The notes under the pieces were generated by a model, which saw nothing but the letters and a program-made list of their open reading frames with translations, did no database searches and was not told the DNA's origin. The position numbers and the translations under genes were made by a program. A stretch of 64,000 nucleotides of DNA from Blastomyces gilchristii SLH14081 (taxonomy: Eukaryota; Ascomycota; Eurotiomycetes; Onygenales; Ajellomycetaceae): assembly GCF_000003855.2 (NCBI RefSeq), contig NW_003101671.1:655817-719816 (forward strand). The letters are read 5' to 3'. Positions 35,399 to 47,763 of this stretch are shown in pieces (position 1 is the stretch's first letter; each line of letters starts with the position of its first letter).

Positions 35399-38300
35399 AT
35401 GCCTCCCCGAAGAAAGGCAGCTCCGCCAGACGACCCCTCCAAGGTACGTGAAAAGGCATATTTTTGGTTTTCAGTCCACACGCAGCTCTGTTATAACTCA
35501 TCTTCAACCCTACAGCCATATAAGCCTGACAAATTCATGTATATAGGAAGTGGACTCTCTACCCCTCCCAGTTATGCCCGGAAGTCCTATGAAACGGAAG
35601 CGTGCGGCGCAAACAGCTCCGGCCATAAAGACCCCTTCCGCCCTTGGTCCCGCTCCCGCGACCATCGCCGCCCATGCCCAAGCGGAATTGCATACGCATG
35701 GGCATTCACATCATAAAAAGGGGAAGAGAGGAGGTGACGTATGTTATCTTATTTTCATGTTCTTTTTGTTTTCCTGGTGGGTGGAAGCTAGTATATTGCA
35801 TGTAGATTGGCTAACGCTGAAATGTAGGATTTCGACGCGCTCCTCAAACCATTTTACTACAGCAAATCCCTCACAGACCCAATTAACACTGCCGAAGATA
35901 AATGGAATTTACTGCCCGCTTTCCTCAAAGTGAAGGGCTTAGTCAAACAGCATATCGATTCCTATAATTACTTCGTCGAGGTTCAATTGAAGAAGATCGT
36001 GCAGGCAAGCGCGGAGATTCGTAGCGATGTTGACCCGAATTTTTATATCAGGTACTTATTCTTTCTTATTTATTCTCAATTTTTCTGCGATGTATTACGT
36101 TTTGAGAAACGCCTCCTAAACAATTTGGCCTGCTTGATTTAGGTTCCACGATATCTACCTGGGCAATCCCCGGCGGGCAGATGAAGAACAAGACTCCAAA
36201 TTCGATGTAGCATCTACTATCACACCAAACGAATGCCGGCTGCGTGATATGACCTATGCGGCCCCGATCCTGGTCGATTTTGAATATGTCCGTGGTAGAC
36301 AACGAGTCAAGCGGAACGGGACCGCGATTGGTCGCATGCCTGTTATGCTGCGGAGCTCCAAGTGTGTGTTGTCGAATAAATCAGAGGCGGAGATGCAGCT
36401 GTTGCATGAGTGCCCGCTTGATCCTGGTGGGTATTTCATCGTTAATGGGACGGAGAAGGTTATTTTGGTACAAGAGCAGTTGAGTAAGAATCGGGTTATT
36501 GTGGAGACGGATTTGAAAAAGGAGATTGTTCAGGCTTCGGTTACTAGGTGTGTACTATTCTTTGGATATATTAATCATTTTATAATATCCTAATTGTATA
36601 CGGGACTTATTTCGCTAACGGTCGTGTGACAGTTCCTCGAACGAACGAAAGTCGAAGAGTTATATCATCATGAAAAAGGACCGGATATACATGAGACATA
36701 ACGTTCTTAATGAAGATGTTCCAATCGTCATCCTTCTCAAGGCCATGGGAATCCAGTCCGACAAGGAAATGTTGCTTCTTGTTGCCGGCATAGATAGCAC
36801 CTACCAAGAAGACTTTTCCATTAACTTCGAGGAGGCCGTGAAACTCGGGATATACACTCAACATCAGGCGCTGGAATATATCGGTAGCAGAATCAAAATC
36901 AACCGGAAACCGAACAGCTTTGGCATTACCCGACGAAACCATGTGCAGGAAGCCATCGAAGCAATTTCCTCTGTTATCATCTCTCATGTCGTCGTGGAAA
37001 ACTTGAACTTCCGGCCCAAGGCGCTGTACGTTGCACATATGGCTCGGCGTGTTTTGATGGCGAAGCATGACCCCAGTCTAGTAGATGATCGGGATTATGT
37101 GGGGAACAAGCGACTGGAACTCGCTGGCCAGCTCCTGGCATTGCTATTTGAGGATCTGTTTAAGAAGTTTCAATTTGACATTAAAATGAATATTGATAAG
37201 GTGCTGAAGAAGCCTGTACGGACGGAACAATTCGATGCATATGGGGTCGTCGCCATTCATGGAAATCACATCACCCAGGGTATGAACCGGGCCATCTCAA
37301 CCGGTAATTGGAGCCTGAAGCGTTTCCGCATGGAGCGGGCGGGTGTTACTCATGTATTGAGCCGATTGAGCTACATCGCCGCTCTGGGCATGATGACCCG
37401 TATTTCAAGTCAGTTTGAGAAGACCCGCAAAGTCTCGGGACCTCGAGCCCTGCAACCATCCCAGTTTGGCATGCTTTGTCCGTCCGATACTCCGGAAGGT
37501 GAGGCTTGTGGTCTTGTAAAAAACCTGGCGCTCATGACGCATATCACTACCAACGACGAGGAGGAGCCTGTGAGAAAACTCATATTCGCCCTTGGCGCGG
37601 AAGACGTGCAGACTGTCGGCGGCCGCGAGTTGCATGGCCAGGGTGCTTACATTATCTTCTTAAACGGATCTCCTATCGCCCTAACGCGGCGGCCGAAGTT
37701 TTTCTTAAATTCCTTCCGTCGGCTGCGGCGGACGGGGAGGGTTTCAGAATTCATCAGTGTCTTCATCAATCATCATCAGAACGCCGTGCACATTGCTACG
37801 GACGATGGGCGTATATGTCGCCCACTGATCGTTGTTGAAGACGGGAAATCCAAAGTAACCAAGAGCCATCTCTGGGCGCTCAGGAGCGGGTCAATGGAAT
37901 TTGACGACTTCTTGGCTCATGGCCTAGTAGAGTATCTGGATTGCAATGAGGAAAACGACTCTTATATCGCCGTATATGAGGAGGACATTACTGATAGCAC
38001 GACGCATTTGGAAATCGAACCGTTTACCATTCTCGGCGCTGTGGCCGGCCTCATCCCTTATCCACATCATAACCAATCTCCCCGAAACACATACCAATGC
38101 GCTATGGGTAAACAAGCCATAGGCGCTATTGCCAATAACCAATTCCTTCGCATCGACTCCCTCCTCTACACCATGGTCTACCCGCAAAAGCCCATGGTGA
38201 AAACCCGAACGATCGAGCTGATCAAATACGACAAGCTCCCCGCCGGCCAAAGCGCAACCGTTGCTGTCATGAGTTATTCCGGCTACGATATTGAGGACGC

Positions 38301-39453
38301 TCTCGTCCTAAATAAGAGCTCCGTAGACCGCGGCTTCGGCCGCTGTCAGGTCTTCCGCAAATACTCCACAAACCTCAAAAGCTACTCCAACGGCACAAAG
38401 GATAAACTTAAAGGCCCTGACCGCGAAAACGGCCTGCCAATCCGCAAGCACGCCCTCCTCGACAGCGACGGCCTTGCCGCCGTCGGCGAAAAGGTAAACC
38501 AGGGTGAAGTGTATATCAACAAAGTCACACCGGAAAACGCGCTATCGTCTGGCATCACAGGTTCAGACGCCGGCAGGCCCATCGCCTACATCCCTTCCCC
38601 ACAAACGTACAAACTCCCCGACCCCAGCTATATCGACAAGGTCATGATCTCCGCCACCGAGGCCGAAAATCAGCTCATCAAAGTCCAGACGCGCCAAACC
38701 CGTGTGCCGGAAGTCGGTGACAAATTCTCCTCCCGCCACGGCCAAAAGGGCGTCGTCGGCATCATCGCCGAATACGCAGATATGCCCTTCAGCGACCTCG
38801 GAATCGTCCCGGACATTATCATGAACCCGCACGGTTTTCCGTCACGTATGACAGTGGGCAAAATGCTCGAGCTCATCGCGGGCAAAGCGGGCATTCTCTC
38901 CGGCCAGTTCGGCTATGGGACTGCCTTCGGCGGCAGTCCCGTGGAGGAAATGTCCGCTATCCTTGTCGACCATGGCTTCTCGTATGGTGGCAAGGATTAC
39001 CTCACCTCCGGCATCACGGGCGAACCGCTCCCGGCGTATGTCTTCATGGGACCCATCTACTACCAGAAGCTGAAGCATATGGTACAAGATAAGATGCATT
39101 CGCGGGCGCGTGGGCCGCGGGCAATCTTAACGCGACAGCCGACGGAGGGAAGGTCGCGGGATGGTGGCCTGCGGCTGGGCGAGATGGAGCGTGATTGTCT
39201 GATTGCATATGGAACTAGCCAGTTACTGTTGGAGCGGTTGATGATTTCGTCTGATCGGCATGAGGTAGATGTCTGTGAGAGTTGTGGGTTTATGGGGTAT
39301 TTGGGGTGGTGTCAGCGGTGTAAGACGTCGCGCGGGGTTGTGAAGATGGTTATCCCATACGCGGCGAAGTTGTTGGTGCAAGAGCTTTTTAGCATGAATG
39401 TCGTTGCGCGGTTGAAGCTTGCGGACGAGTTTCCGGAGGAGAGGGGAATGTAG
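35399..39453 (+). CDS. RPC2: DNA-directed RNA polymerase III subunit RPC2 (second-largest)
   Basis: Second-largest core subunit of nuclear RNA polymerase III (yeast Ret1/Rpc128), which makes tRNAs and 5S rRNA. Five exons: 35,399-35,443, 35,547-35,738, 35,828-36,051, 36,143-36,547 and 36,633-39,453; all junctions are GT-AG and in phase, giving about 1,228 residues. The family hallmark [12 protein letters not shown] is in exon 3. The hybrid-binding/active-site region has [15 protein letters not shown] near residue 835, SSRHGQKG follows near residue 988, and the C-terminal zinc site CESC...CQRC is near residues 1168-1187. Compared with yeast (about 1,149 residues) the extra length is a basic, His-rich N-terminal extension (exons 1-2). 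Exon 1 encodes only 15 residues, so its start rests on splice logic. Confidence 0.97.
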
Positions 39454-40074
39454 GTGTAGAATAATTGTATGTGCATGGGTTTTATGTTTTATGGTTAGAT
39501 TAAGATGTAACACGATATGTATATAATCCAAGGCGTAGTCTGGCGGCTTAGATTTTGCGTTCCCTCCTCCTAGGAGGCAGTAGGAAATTTCCATCTTGTT
39601 CCCAGATCTGACTTCTTCATGTGCGTTGGAGTCCTCTGTATTCCTCCAGGGTCAGCAGAAACACAACCAGTGCAATGATTTTTCACAGCATATTTACAAA
39701 AAACTAACACGCCTGGCCCACACTCTCCCCTCCAAACCAACCCATTGCAAACTTGGTTTTGTATGCATGCTGATGAAGATGACCATAATGACCACCCAAA
39801 GACACAGAATAAGAATATTTCAAAGAATCCTGGACTCGTAAACCCCAATATCCCCGTTTTTATTAGTTCCATCCCTAATCCCTTTGAATTCGCCACAAAA
39901 CACCTTCCAAATATAAAATTGCAAAAAGTCAAAATCGTACATATATCGAATGCTTTCCCCAGTTGACCTCCACTAAAACGATTGAGAAAAGAACGAGGAA
40001 AATAAATTCCATCATCTCGCTAGGCGTATTCATGCCTTTTTTTTTGTCAAGCCAAGTTCGTATCAAAATCGTTT
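39454..40074. other. Convergent 3' region between RPC2 and DCAF4-like gene
   Basis: About 620 bp between two stop codons facing each other. Short open frames here are not gene-like. It presumably holds both 3' UTRs and polyadenylation sites. Confidence 0.6.
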
Positions 40075-42324
40075 TCACATCCGCCACTCCTCAACTATAG
40101 GTCCTGCGCTAACTAGCAAACTCGGCTTCCCCGTATTTCCTGCGCCATTTGCCGTTGGCACCTCCGTTAGATTCTCGAAACGTAGACAGGTAATCTTGTC
40201 TGGATATCGATAGTGGGTAATAGGTACGTCTCTACGATTGGGATTGGAAACTTCGGCAGCCCTGCGCTGGCGTGCTTGTGGTTGGATGTGGGCGGATGGG
40301 AAGGAAGAGGGAAGAGAGGGGATGAGGGGTGGAGGCATGATAAGTTTACCAGTGTTGAGGGAGAAGAGCTGGATCTTGTTGGAAGGGGAGCCTGGGATGG
40401 AGTTAGTTTGAGGGTGGGTTTATTTTATTTTTTCTCAGAGGTAGGGTGGAAAGAGGGAGGTGTAGCAACTCACTACAGGCGAGAAGACCAGTTTCGGGAC
40501 TGATGTCTAGCTCATCGTGCGATAAATGGTCGTTTTCATAGCCGTGGAACGTGAGGTAGGGTTCTGTCGAGATGTGACTGGGTTTGTTGGGTTGGGGACG
40601 TGTTGTAATGCCGCTGGGGCCATAGCGGAGATCGTACATATGTAGCTATCAAGGTGAATTTTAGCGATGACGATTAGGGACAATAGAGGGAAATCCCGAT
40701 AATTGTAGCATACATTCTTCTTCGCCCCTGCCACCACAATCCGCCATTCATCTACCTTCCGAATTTTATATACACCGTGTGGATGTTGGAGTCTCGTCGC
40801 GGTATCCTGGCTACGTAAATCATAGAATTGCACCAGGGAGTTGGTCATCCCGGCCATTACCACTCGAGGGGTCAGCCACTCAACAGCCATGATATCAGCA
40901 GTATTCGGCATCCTGACGGTTTGCGTGTTCCAGTGTGAATCAATCCCGGTGATAAATAACAGATTACTTGATTTTCCAACTACAAATATGCTCTCTGTTG
41001 CACTTGGGCACGGGGCGGAACACCATACCATAGTACCGGGGTAGCAAAACGTGGTTGTGGTATCTTAGATGGACATATTGTTAGTGTAACTCAAGGAACG
41101 AAGCAGCAATTCAATTTCCAAAGAACGAGTGAGAGAATTCTTACCAACGACGTATTGAGTCGCGGACCGGCCATCCAACGGGTTTGTGAGTCTAGAAGTT
41201 GAAATATGAACGCTTTCACCGCTTGGATTGCTTGACGAAACACTGTATATATCGTCTTAGCATCTCGTCCACTTGAAAATATACCGATAGATAGACACTC
41301 ACAGAAGCCAGCCGGTTGGACCAATTGAGAGCGAAGTGACCTGCCGAACTCCTTAGAAAAGGTTGAAGCTCCTTTTGCGGTCACACTTACCCAGTCATAT
41401 CCCACCATTGCACAGTTACACTGCCTCTGATGCAATCTGTACTGCCAGGGCCGACTTTGTTTCTTAGGAAGATAAGACCTAATAACATCTTCGTCAGCAG
41501 GGCCCGATACTCACATAAAAAGTCGATGGATTGGATTGGCAGACTATACAGAAGGTTGTAATTCGATGCCGTATTGATCGCTAGATTAAAAACACATCAA
41601 TATCAGTAAGAATAGCGACCGTTGAAAACTCGGATACACACCAACTAAGAGGTTTCCACTCCAAGGGTCCCTGGCGAACCTCGACACGGGAAATCTAGCA
41701 TCATAGCTAGTTACATCGACCAATCGATTCCTAGAAAGCAGCCTTGCACATGCGACGGCTCGGTGTTCGGAAACAAAGCTCCTCGAGGAGGGTAGCGTGC
41801 CATACTCCCGCTGCAGCAATTTGCCACCGAGAGGACACTGTAACAGGTTTGACCTCTTGATAGTCTCCGTCGATATGCGCTGAGAGTGCTCTTCTATCCT
41901 CTTTCGCTTCTGCAGTTTACTATTAGCATGGTGGAGTGTATTAACCACACATGAAGTGCTACAGGACACTAACCAAAGATGTCTCCTTTCTTTTTTTAAT
42001 GTCATCCCTTGTGTACTTCGATCCGGATGGTGCAGCGTGATTTGCCTGGACTTTGAAATACTTCTTCTTCTCAGCGTCTGGGGCATAGGTCGTGGTTAGT
42101 TCAGAACACAAAATTGAAATATCCTTTAGTGATACGGAAATATAGAAAGATAAGTGTATTGAATATTCCCATGACAATCATGTCATCTGTTCCCATCAAT
42201 GAGACCTCGACAATGGAGAATATAGGCCCCGAAAACGGGCACAAACCCGAGACAGTATACAATGTAGGATGCACTCATACGTACCATAGTAGTACCCTGG
42301 AATCTCCCGCGGGGCCGAATCCAT
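40075..42324 (-). CDS. DCAF4-like WD-repeat protein
   Basis: WD40 protein whose N-terminus (PREIPGYYYD then AEKKKYFKV) matches the start of the DCAF4/WDR21 family, substrate receptors of CUL4-DDB1 ubiquitin ligases; the role in fungi is inference. Exons on the minus strand: 42,324-42,285, 42,077-41,974, 41,909-41,642, 41,580-41,515, 41,478-41,391, 41,340-41,303, 41,242-41,145, 41,063-40,714, 40,645-40,474 and 40,391-40,075, about 513 residues. WD-type strands include SVTVQWWDMTG, VTSLSIGPTGWLL and a block ending VQFYDLRSQD. All junctions keep frame except exon 5 to 6, which is off by one base with canonical sites. The small exons make the model approximate. Confidence 0.8.
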
Positions 42325-42761
42325 GCTAGATACGCTTTATATTCACCCGCTGGTACAATATAGAATTATGAACGGGAGGCAAACGAACGGGCCGCACACG
42401 ACCCCCCTGAATGGCGGGACCGCCAGCCCTTTGCTGGGGGAATATTAGGGCTTTACGATTGGTAGGGGAAGTCCCGTAAATGGCGAAAAGAACGGCAGCG
42501 CGTCCCTCGATAGTGAATGAGAGAGTCCTGCTCAAATATTTGTAATTCTAGCATTATCTTTATGACCTGATGTGCAAAAACTATTGTGAGATATATCGAG
42601 CAAGAAGTATAACACTTCTGTCAACATGTTCACGTGACTTGTAACTATGTAGTGACGTCATTTTTCGAACATAAATTCATTCGGAAGTCGCGTTTTCGAT
42701 GAAACCAATTCTAATCATGTTAATGAAGACGTATAACACACAAATCTAGCCTCAGGTGTCA
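42325..42761. promoter_or_regulatory. Upstream region of the DCAF4-like gene, possibly bidirectional
   Basis: Normal-GC upstream DNA with CACGTG-containing TTCACGTGACTTG at about 42,630 and a TGACGTCA box at 42,653-42,660 (CRE/ATF-type palindrome). If the tiny gene at 42,762 is real, this is a divergent promoter. Confidence 0.45.
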
Positions 42762-42927
42762 ATGGCCATGGCTACTACAGATAGAACTACGCCAGAAGTT
42801 TCACAAATGACGCGCCGGTGGTAAGTTCCAATCAGCAGCATGAAAAATAACTAGAGCTAACAAGGGTGTTCAAGCCGCCAAAACCTGAAAAATGGTTAAT
42901 TCTGTTGTCAAAGGTTCCTTATTTGTA
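42762..42927 (+). CDS. Candidate small gene, about 40 residues
   Basis: ATG at 42,762 (a second in-frame ATG at 42,768) opens a 59-nt exon encoding MATTDRTTPEVSQMTRR-type sequence and ends in a strong donor GTAAGT at 42,821. Splicing to the AG at 42,863-42,864 (44-nt intron) keeps the frame and yields a short Lys/Pro-rich end, WVFKPPKPEKWLILLSKVP, before TAG. The composition looks protein-like and the spacing from the DCAF4-like gene suits a divergent pair. However, the branch point would be unusually close to the acceptor, and I recognise no family. Confidence 0.25.
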
Positions 42928-45900
42928 GTGGTCCTAGGATGGGGATCCTATATTAGCATGACAAGGGGGTAGGTAGTTGACAACTGGGAATTTTAAACTA
43001 TGAGCGGGCTCGGAAAGGCTTTCAGATCAGCAGCTCATATCAGTCCGATCAATTTTGACCTCCAAGATTTCCCCCATTTTTGGAGTATGTGCTATGGATC
43101 AACCGGTGCATCACTCTCTTCTGATGAAATGTGACAGCCAGGAAGTAATGCGCAAAAGGAATTCGCAAACCTATCCAAGAGGCGTAAAAGTTGCTGCCCT
43201 CTTGGTTGCGGGATCGGTTTGCCCAGCCGATTCGACGGCAATGCAAGCTAATCTGGTCGGCATAGCTGGATATAGCATTAGGGGGTACCCATATGCAAAG
43301 CAGATGTGATCAACCAGGTGCCAGAGGATCGCATCGATGATAGAATAACGTTTTCCGTCGGTCGCTGTGAAGAATGCACCGGGTATATTTCACAGGGCGC
43401 TGCTCATTGAGTACTGAACAATGTGCGAAAACGAGCTGACGAAACTAGCTAGGGGAAACGTGGTATACATGCCATGTATGGCTCTGTTCATGTATGCCAG
43501 TTAAGAGGCTCTATTTATCCTGGTTACTGTTGTTAGAGGGTTCCTGGCTACCCGAAGGAAATCGGAGATTAAGTGCCTTAGAACAACAAGAGAGAAAGCC
43601 TTTCGAAAATTCTGACTTTCGATCAATGGTAAATGAATCAATGCACCAACGGCGGTTGAGACACCCGGACCAAAATCCAACGGAAACAGTAAGGGAAACA
43701 ATTCCAAAAACAGCCCATTCCATTTGACCAGCTAGGCTGATATATTTTACGTTTTCAGGGGTGGAATCATATTTCGCCGCACTATGACATCTGGCACCAA
43801 TCAACAGCGCTCTTATCTGGCCCCATCTACTGGAATCAGGCGTTTCACCAGCAACGACCGATGCTTCAGCGCCATGGCGCCTTGTTGGGATATTCTTCCA
43901 GCCGGGATCAATCACTATCACCACCGCGACTTTTCCGTTGGGCAGGGTAGTTCACAAAATCTGCGGCATGCTTTGATGTTAGGGGCCAGCGCAAAGTCAA
44001 ATCAATAAAAATCGACTTTGGAAGACTGTCGACGTTGCGGCACCCAGCCAAACCCTCTAATCACGGCGGATGGCGTTGAGGCTGTCTGACGTGGTTCGAA
44101 TTGGGCGGTTCCGTTTGGCTTGCTCTAGGAAAGTTTGATATCGTCGAGGTTGAGAGACTTTTGACCACGCCCGCAGAAGTGCTTCTGAAGATAAGCAGCC
44201 CATTTTCCACACGGCTTAATATCCAGCCTCCAGGCAAAGCATGGCTTGGTATCACTTCAATGGACTTTCGCTGCTCTCCGGTGGCAGGTTGGTGGCGAAA
44301 TTGTGCCGTTCGCAAGGCACCACAAATGCGTTGGTTGAAAAGCTGGCTTTTCCAGGGCTGCATAGCAACGCCCATTTATGTTCACATGCTAGACCAAGGC
44401 ATCTCGTCGGAGTGATTGTGATGGCCATTTGGGCCGTTTGGCTGTCTGCAGGTTTAAGATGCGGCTCTGCACTATATTTGGGTCCCAAACCCTTGGAAGC
44501 CCACGCTTGCTGTGTTTCGGCCTAAGCACTGTACAACCACACAACATGCATCAGCATGGCATCTGCAGGGTGTCCACGGTACCACACTTTTCTGGTAAAT
44601 GGGAAATTTTCCCTTCCAGGAAACAATGAAATCATGAAGTTTCTAGCGCGAAACTCATTAGTTCAAACTTCAGGCCCCAATGTTCAGCCTGTCAAGGATC
44701 TTCACAAGTTACCCACCAGCGATCAGCAAGTGGAAGAAAAATGCTTGACTTCTGGCTAAAAGCCAGCAGTTTCGATGCGACTGTACCCACGAATTCTCTA
44801 TCAAGGTGGTGTGTGAAGGATGAGGGTATTCCAGACAGAGAAAATCTTCAGTCTGCTAGCTCGTTTTTTTGTAGTGATCTTTTTTTTCTGCACCTGAAAC
44901 CAAATTCTGGAGCATGGGAATGATCTGATACGATGAATTTACTCTTCATGCTTTTCTTGAAGCCGATCACACTTCAGCATCTCCATTCTGACTGACCAGC
45001 GATTGGAAAACTTTGACTTCCACGCAACTGCGCTCTGGGCAGCTAGTGGTTAGTTCCATCCCTATGCGATTAACGCCTCTGGCTTTAACTTCTTGTATTT
45101 TCATGACGGCGCCGGCCAGGATTCCCGCTATTCATCCATGCTTGCTCGAACACCCTAATATTCGAGGGCTAAAACTATTTTATGGTGAGGAGAACAGGTG
45201 AGGAGAACCGCAAAGCGAAAATCACGCTTTCACGATCAACTTTGGCACTGCTTCCCGCCCCTTTAGTGTTTGGTTTCAGCTGAAAGTCGACGCAATTTAA
45301 CCCTCGTATTCGATAGTCAACAATTTGTTGGGCGGGTTGTTTTTGTTGCCCACGAAGCCCTGGAACTGCATAGTTCTGCGTCACTCTTCATCAAGAATCT
45401 TCAAGGATGTTTCATGCCTCGCTGAAAGCCAAAACCCCAACAGAGCCTCAGTCGGGAACACCGCCAATTGGAAAACGCATTCGGCCTGAACCGTTGACTG
45501 CGTGCGGGGATGTCGGCTTTAGCTCGAAAAGGAGCAAGCGAGGCTCCAATCACTAGCAGCATTCCCGCACCCTAGAGCCAAACAGGAGGAAACTGCTGCT
45601 TGAGCAAGGCCCTGAGAGTTTGAGTGGCTTCCAGCGACTTGGCGGCGAGGCGCTGTTCCACCCCGATATGAATTGCTTGTCTCCAGGACCCCGTTATGAT
45701 GGCTGAGGAAGAGCGTGGATTTGCACCTAAATTAAGAACAATCACTACGCGGATCCCCTGCCACTGCTGCCAGGCTGATTTAGTTTCCCAAACACGGATT
45801 GAAATATTTTTCACTCTCTGACACAGATATCGATTCTTTTTCAGAAGCCAGTAGCCAGCGGTGTGGCCGTGTTTAGTCAATTCAGCCACCACTCACTGAC

Positions 45901-46069
45901 AGCCTGGAGCGATAAAATATATATATTAGCTTCTTCCCAGTTCACGTTTCCCATTCCTCATCCCCATCACACTTCTTTCCTTTTCCAATTGTATCAACCA
46001 GCAATAATAAATCCTCTCCACACTCCCACCTTCGATCACCAAAACAATACCAAAAACAATACCATCAAA
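42928..46069. other. 3.1-kb gene-free stretch of normal GC
   Basis: Overlapping short frames on both strands (up to 137 codons) show no recognisable domain and no consistent splice structure. No transposon homology was seen. It is either a long upstream region of the secreted-protein gene, a non-coding RNA locus, or a gene decayed beyond recognition. Confidence 0.5.
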
Positions 46070-46519
46070 ATGTCTTCCTTCACCATGAAGCGCTGGCCTC
46101 TGGTCACGACCCTCCTCATCCTTCTCTTCGGCCTCGTCGCCTCCGCAACCCCAAACAACCCTAGTGACCTGATCGCGATCACTTCCGTTGAGCGTCGCGC
46201 TCAGGGCCTTGAAGCCCGCGCCCCCAAGAGAGGCGGTGGAGGTGGCAGCAGCGGCGGCGGTGATGATGACGACGACGACGATGATGATGATGATGCGCCT
46301 AGCAACCAGGACTTCCAGACCTGCCCTAACGGCGGCACAACCTGCAGCGAATGCTTCGGCCCCGGCTACGTCTCCTGCATCACCCCTTCGAACGTCTGCT
46401 ACAACCCATCGACCCAAACGCGCAGCAAGGTCTGCGCCGCACAAGACATCTCCGGCGCGACTCAGCTCGCTGGCTCCCTCGGCCTCGGCGCGCTGGGATT
46501 AGCGGTTGCTTTCCTGTAA
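46070..46519 (+). CDS. Small secreted cysteine-rich protein, probable GPI anchor
   Basis: Intronless, 149 residues, start in a good context (CATCAAAATG). Residues 1-26 form a signal peptide with a long Leu-rich core. Dibasic RR (about 43-44) and KR (about 54-55) are possible Kex2 sites. A Gly/Ser stretch precedes 11 consecutive Asp (about 66-76). Six cysteines then occur in the order C-x6-C-x2-C-x7-C-x6-C-x11-C, which would allow three disulfides. The C-terminus is a short hydrophobic tail (GSLGLGALGLAVAFL) after small residues, typical of a GPI-addition signal. Such proteins sit on the fungal plasma membrane or wall; its specific role is unknown. The Asp run is coded by a GAY microsatellite. 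Confidence 0.75.
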   Translation: MSSFTMKRWPLVTTLLILLFGLVASATPNNPSDLIAITSVERRAQGLEARAPKRGGGGGSSGGGDDDDDDDDDDDAPSNQDFQTCPNGGTTCSECFGPGYVSCITPSNVCYNPSTQTRSKVCAAQDISGATQLAGSLGLGALGLAVAFL

Positions 46520-47763
46520 GCTGGGTGTGGCTGGGGCTATCCTGCGAAGTCGTGATACCGTGCAGGGTTTCGGTAGGGATGAAATTTCTCCGTTCGTCGG
46601 TTTTCCTCTCTCCACATTGTGAAAACCCTTCAGACCTATCCATCCCCGTTGCCTTGATTCATTTCAGCCTTAATATCCATTTTTCCATTTTTCCATTTTT
46701 ATTTTAGCTCGATTCCCCCCCCCTACGTTTTTGTGCACGTTAGTGATTTGTTCCCGAGCTGTCTGTCATGCCGTCATACATGCGAAGCATCTTTTCGGGG
46801 TGTTACATATGTCTTCACACATTAATGTATCTTTTGTCCTTGTTCGACATCCCATCCCCTATTTTTATTTTCACTCTGAAGATTGTTTTTTTTTTCAGTT
46901 TGCTAGAGAGAATAAACGAAGGTGTAATTTCGACATACGAATGTGAACGGTAGACGGTTTCAATGAGATAGGAGAGACAACGTCAACTTTTTTCATAACT
47001 CCATATTTATGACCTTTTGTTTCGGAAATCCCGGCACCTACGTTTCCTTCATATTCATATGAAATGATAAAGTAAATAAAAAATCGCCTCTTCGATATGT
47101 TGACAAGGACAAGGAGGAAATGAGAAAAATCATGATGAAATGTCTGCTTTCTCATCGGATTATGATTTTTTTTTAACACGAGTGTCTTTGCTCTTCTACT
47201 AACCCCCTCCCCTCCCCCATCCATCCCATGAGAACCGCATAACATGAAGCCGAAAAGAAAACGTCAATGTGTCCCCAGTTTTTATTGACTCCTTGAATTT
47301 CTTCCTTTTTTCCCCGGACTCGATTTCTTCCCTTCGATGTACCCTGTGTGAACAGGAATGTGAAATGGCAATTATAAAACTATAAGCCATATAAATAAAC
47401 CATGTTGTAGCTAAACTATAACTTATATCTACTCCGTGCAGGTATTTGTAATAACAAAAAATGTAGAAACCAAAACCTGCAGACAACTTGGAATGATCAA
47501 CTTGGAATGATCGATAGAGGCAAGAAAGACAAGCTTCTTTTCCCTCCTCTCTTTTCTTTTTTTCCCTCTTTTTTCTTTTGAAGGCAACATATTCAAAAAA
47601 ATTTTAACAAGCCGTGCACTTTATAAAGGAATTTAAAATATCAAGAAGAAAATGAAAGAAAATACCAACTCTCGCGACGAACCGCACGTAACAAAAATAG
47701 GGAAAGCAAAAGCATAAAAAAACACACTACCAGACTCGCTTTACTCTCCTACCTACATACCCC
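46520..47763. other. Convergent 3' region
   Basis: 1.2 kb between the stop of the secreted-protein gene and the stop of the ccg-9 homologue. Homopolymer T/A runs and no supported gene. A TACTCCGTG near-match of the recurrent motif TACTCCGTA is at about 47,429. Confidence 0.55.

Noticed and set aside
43494..44759. Several overlapping 70-137 codon frames on both strands
   Set aside because: No domain, no splice model, and no consistent codon preference between them.
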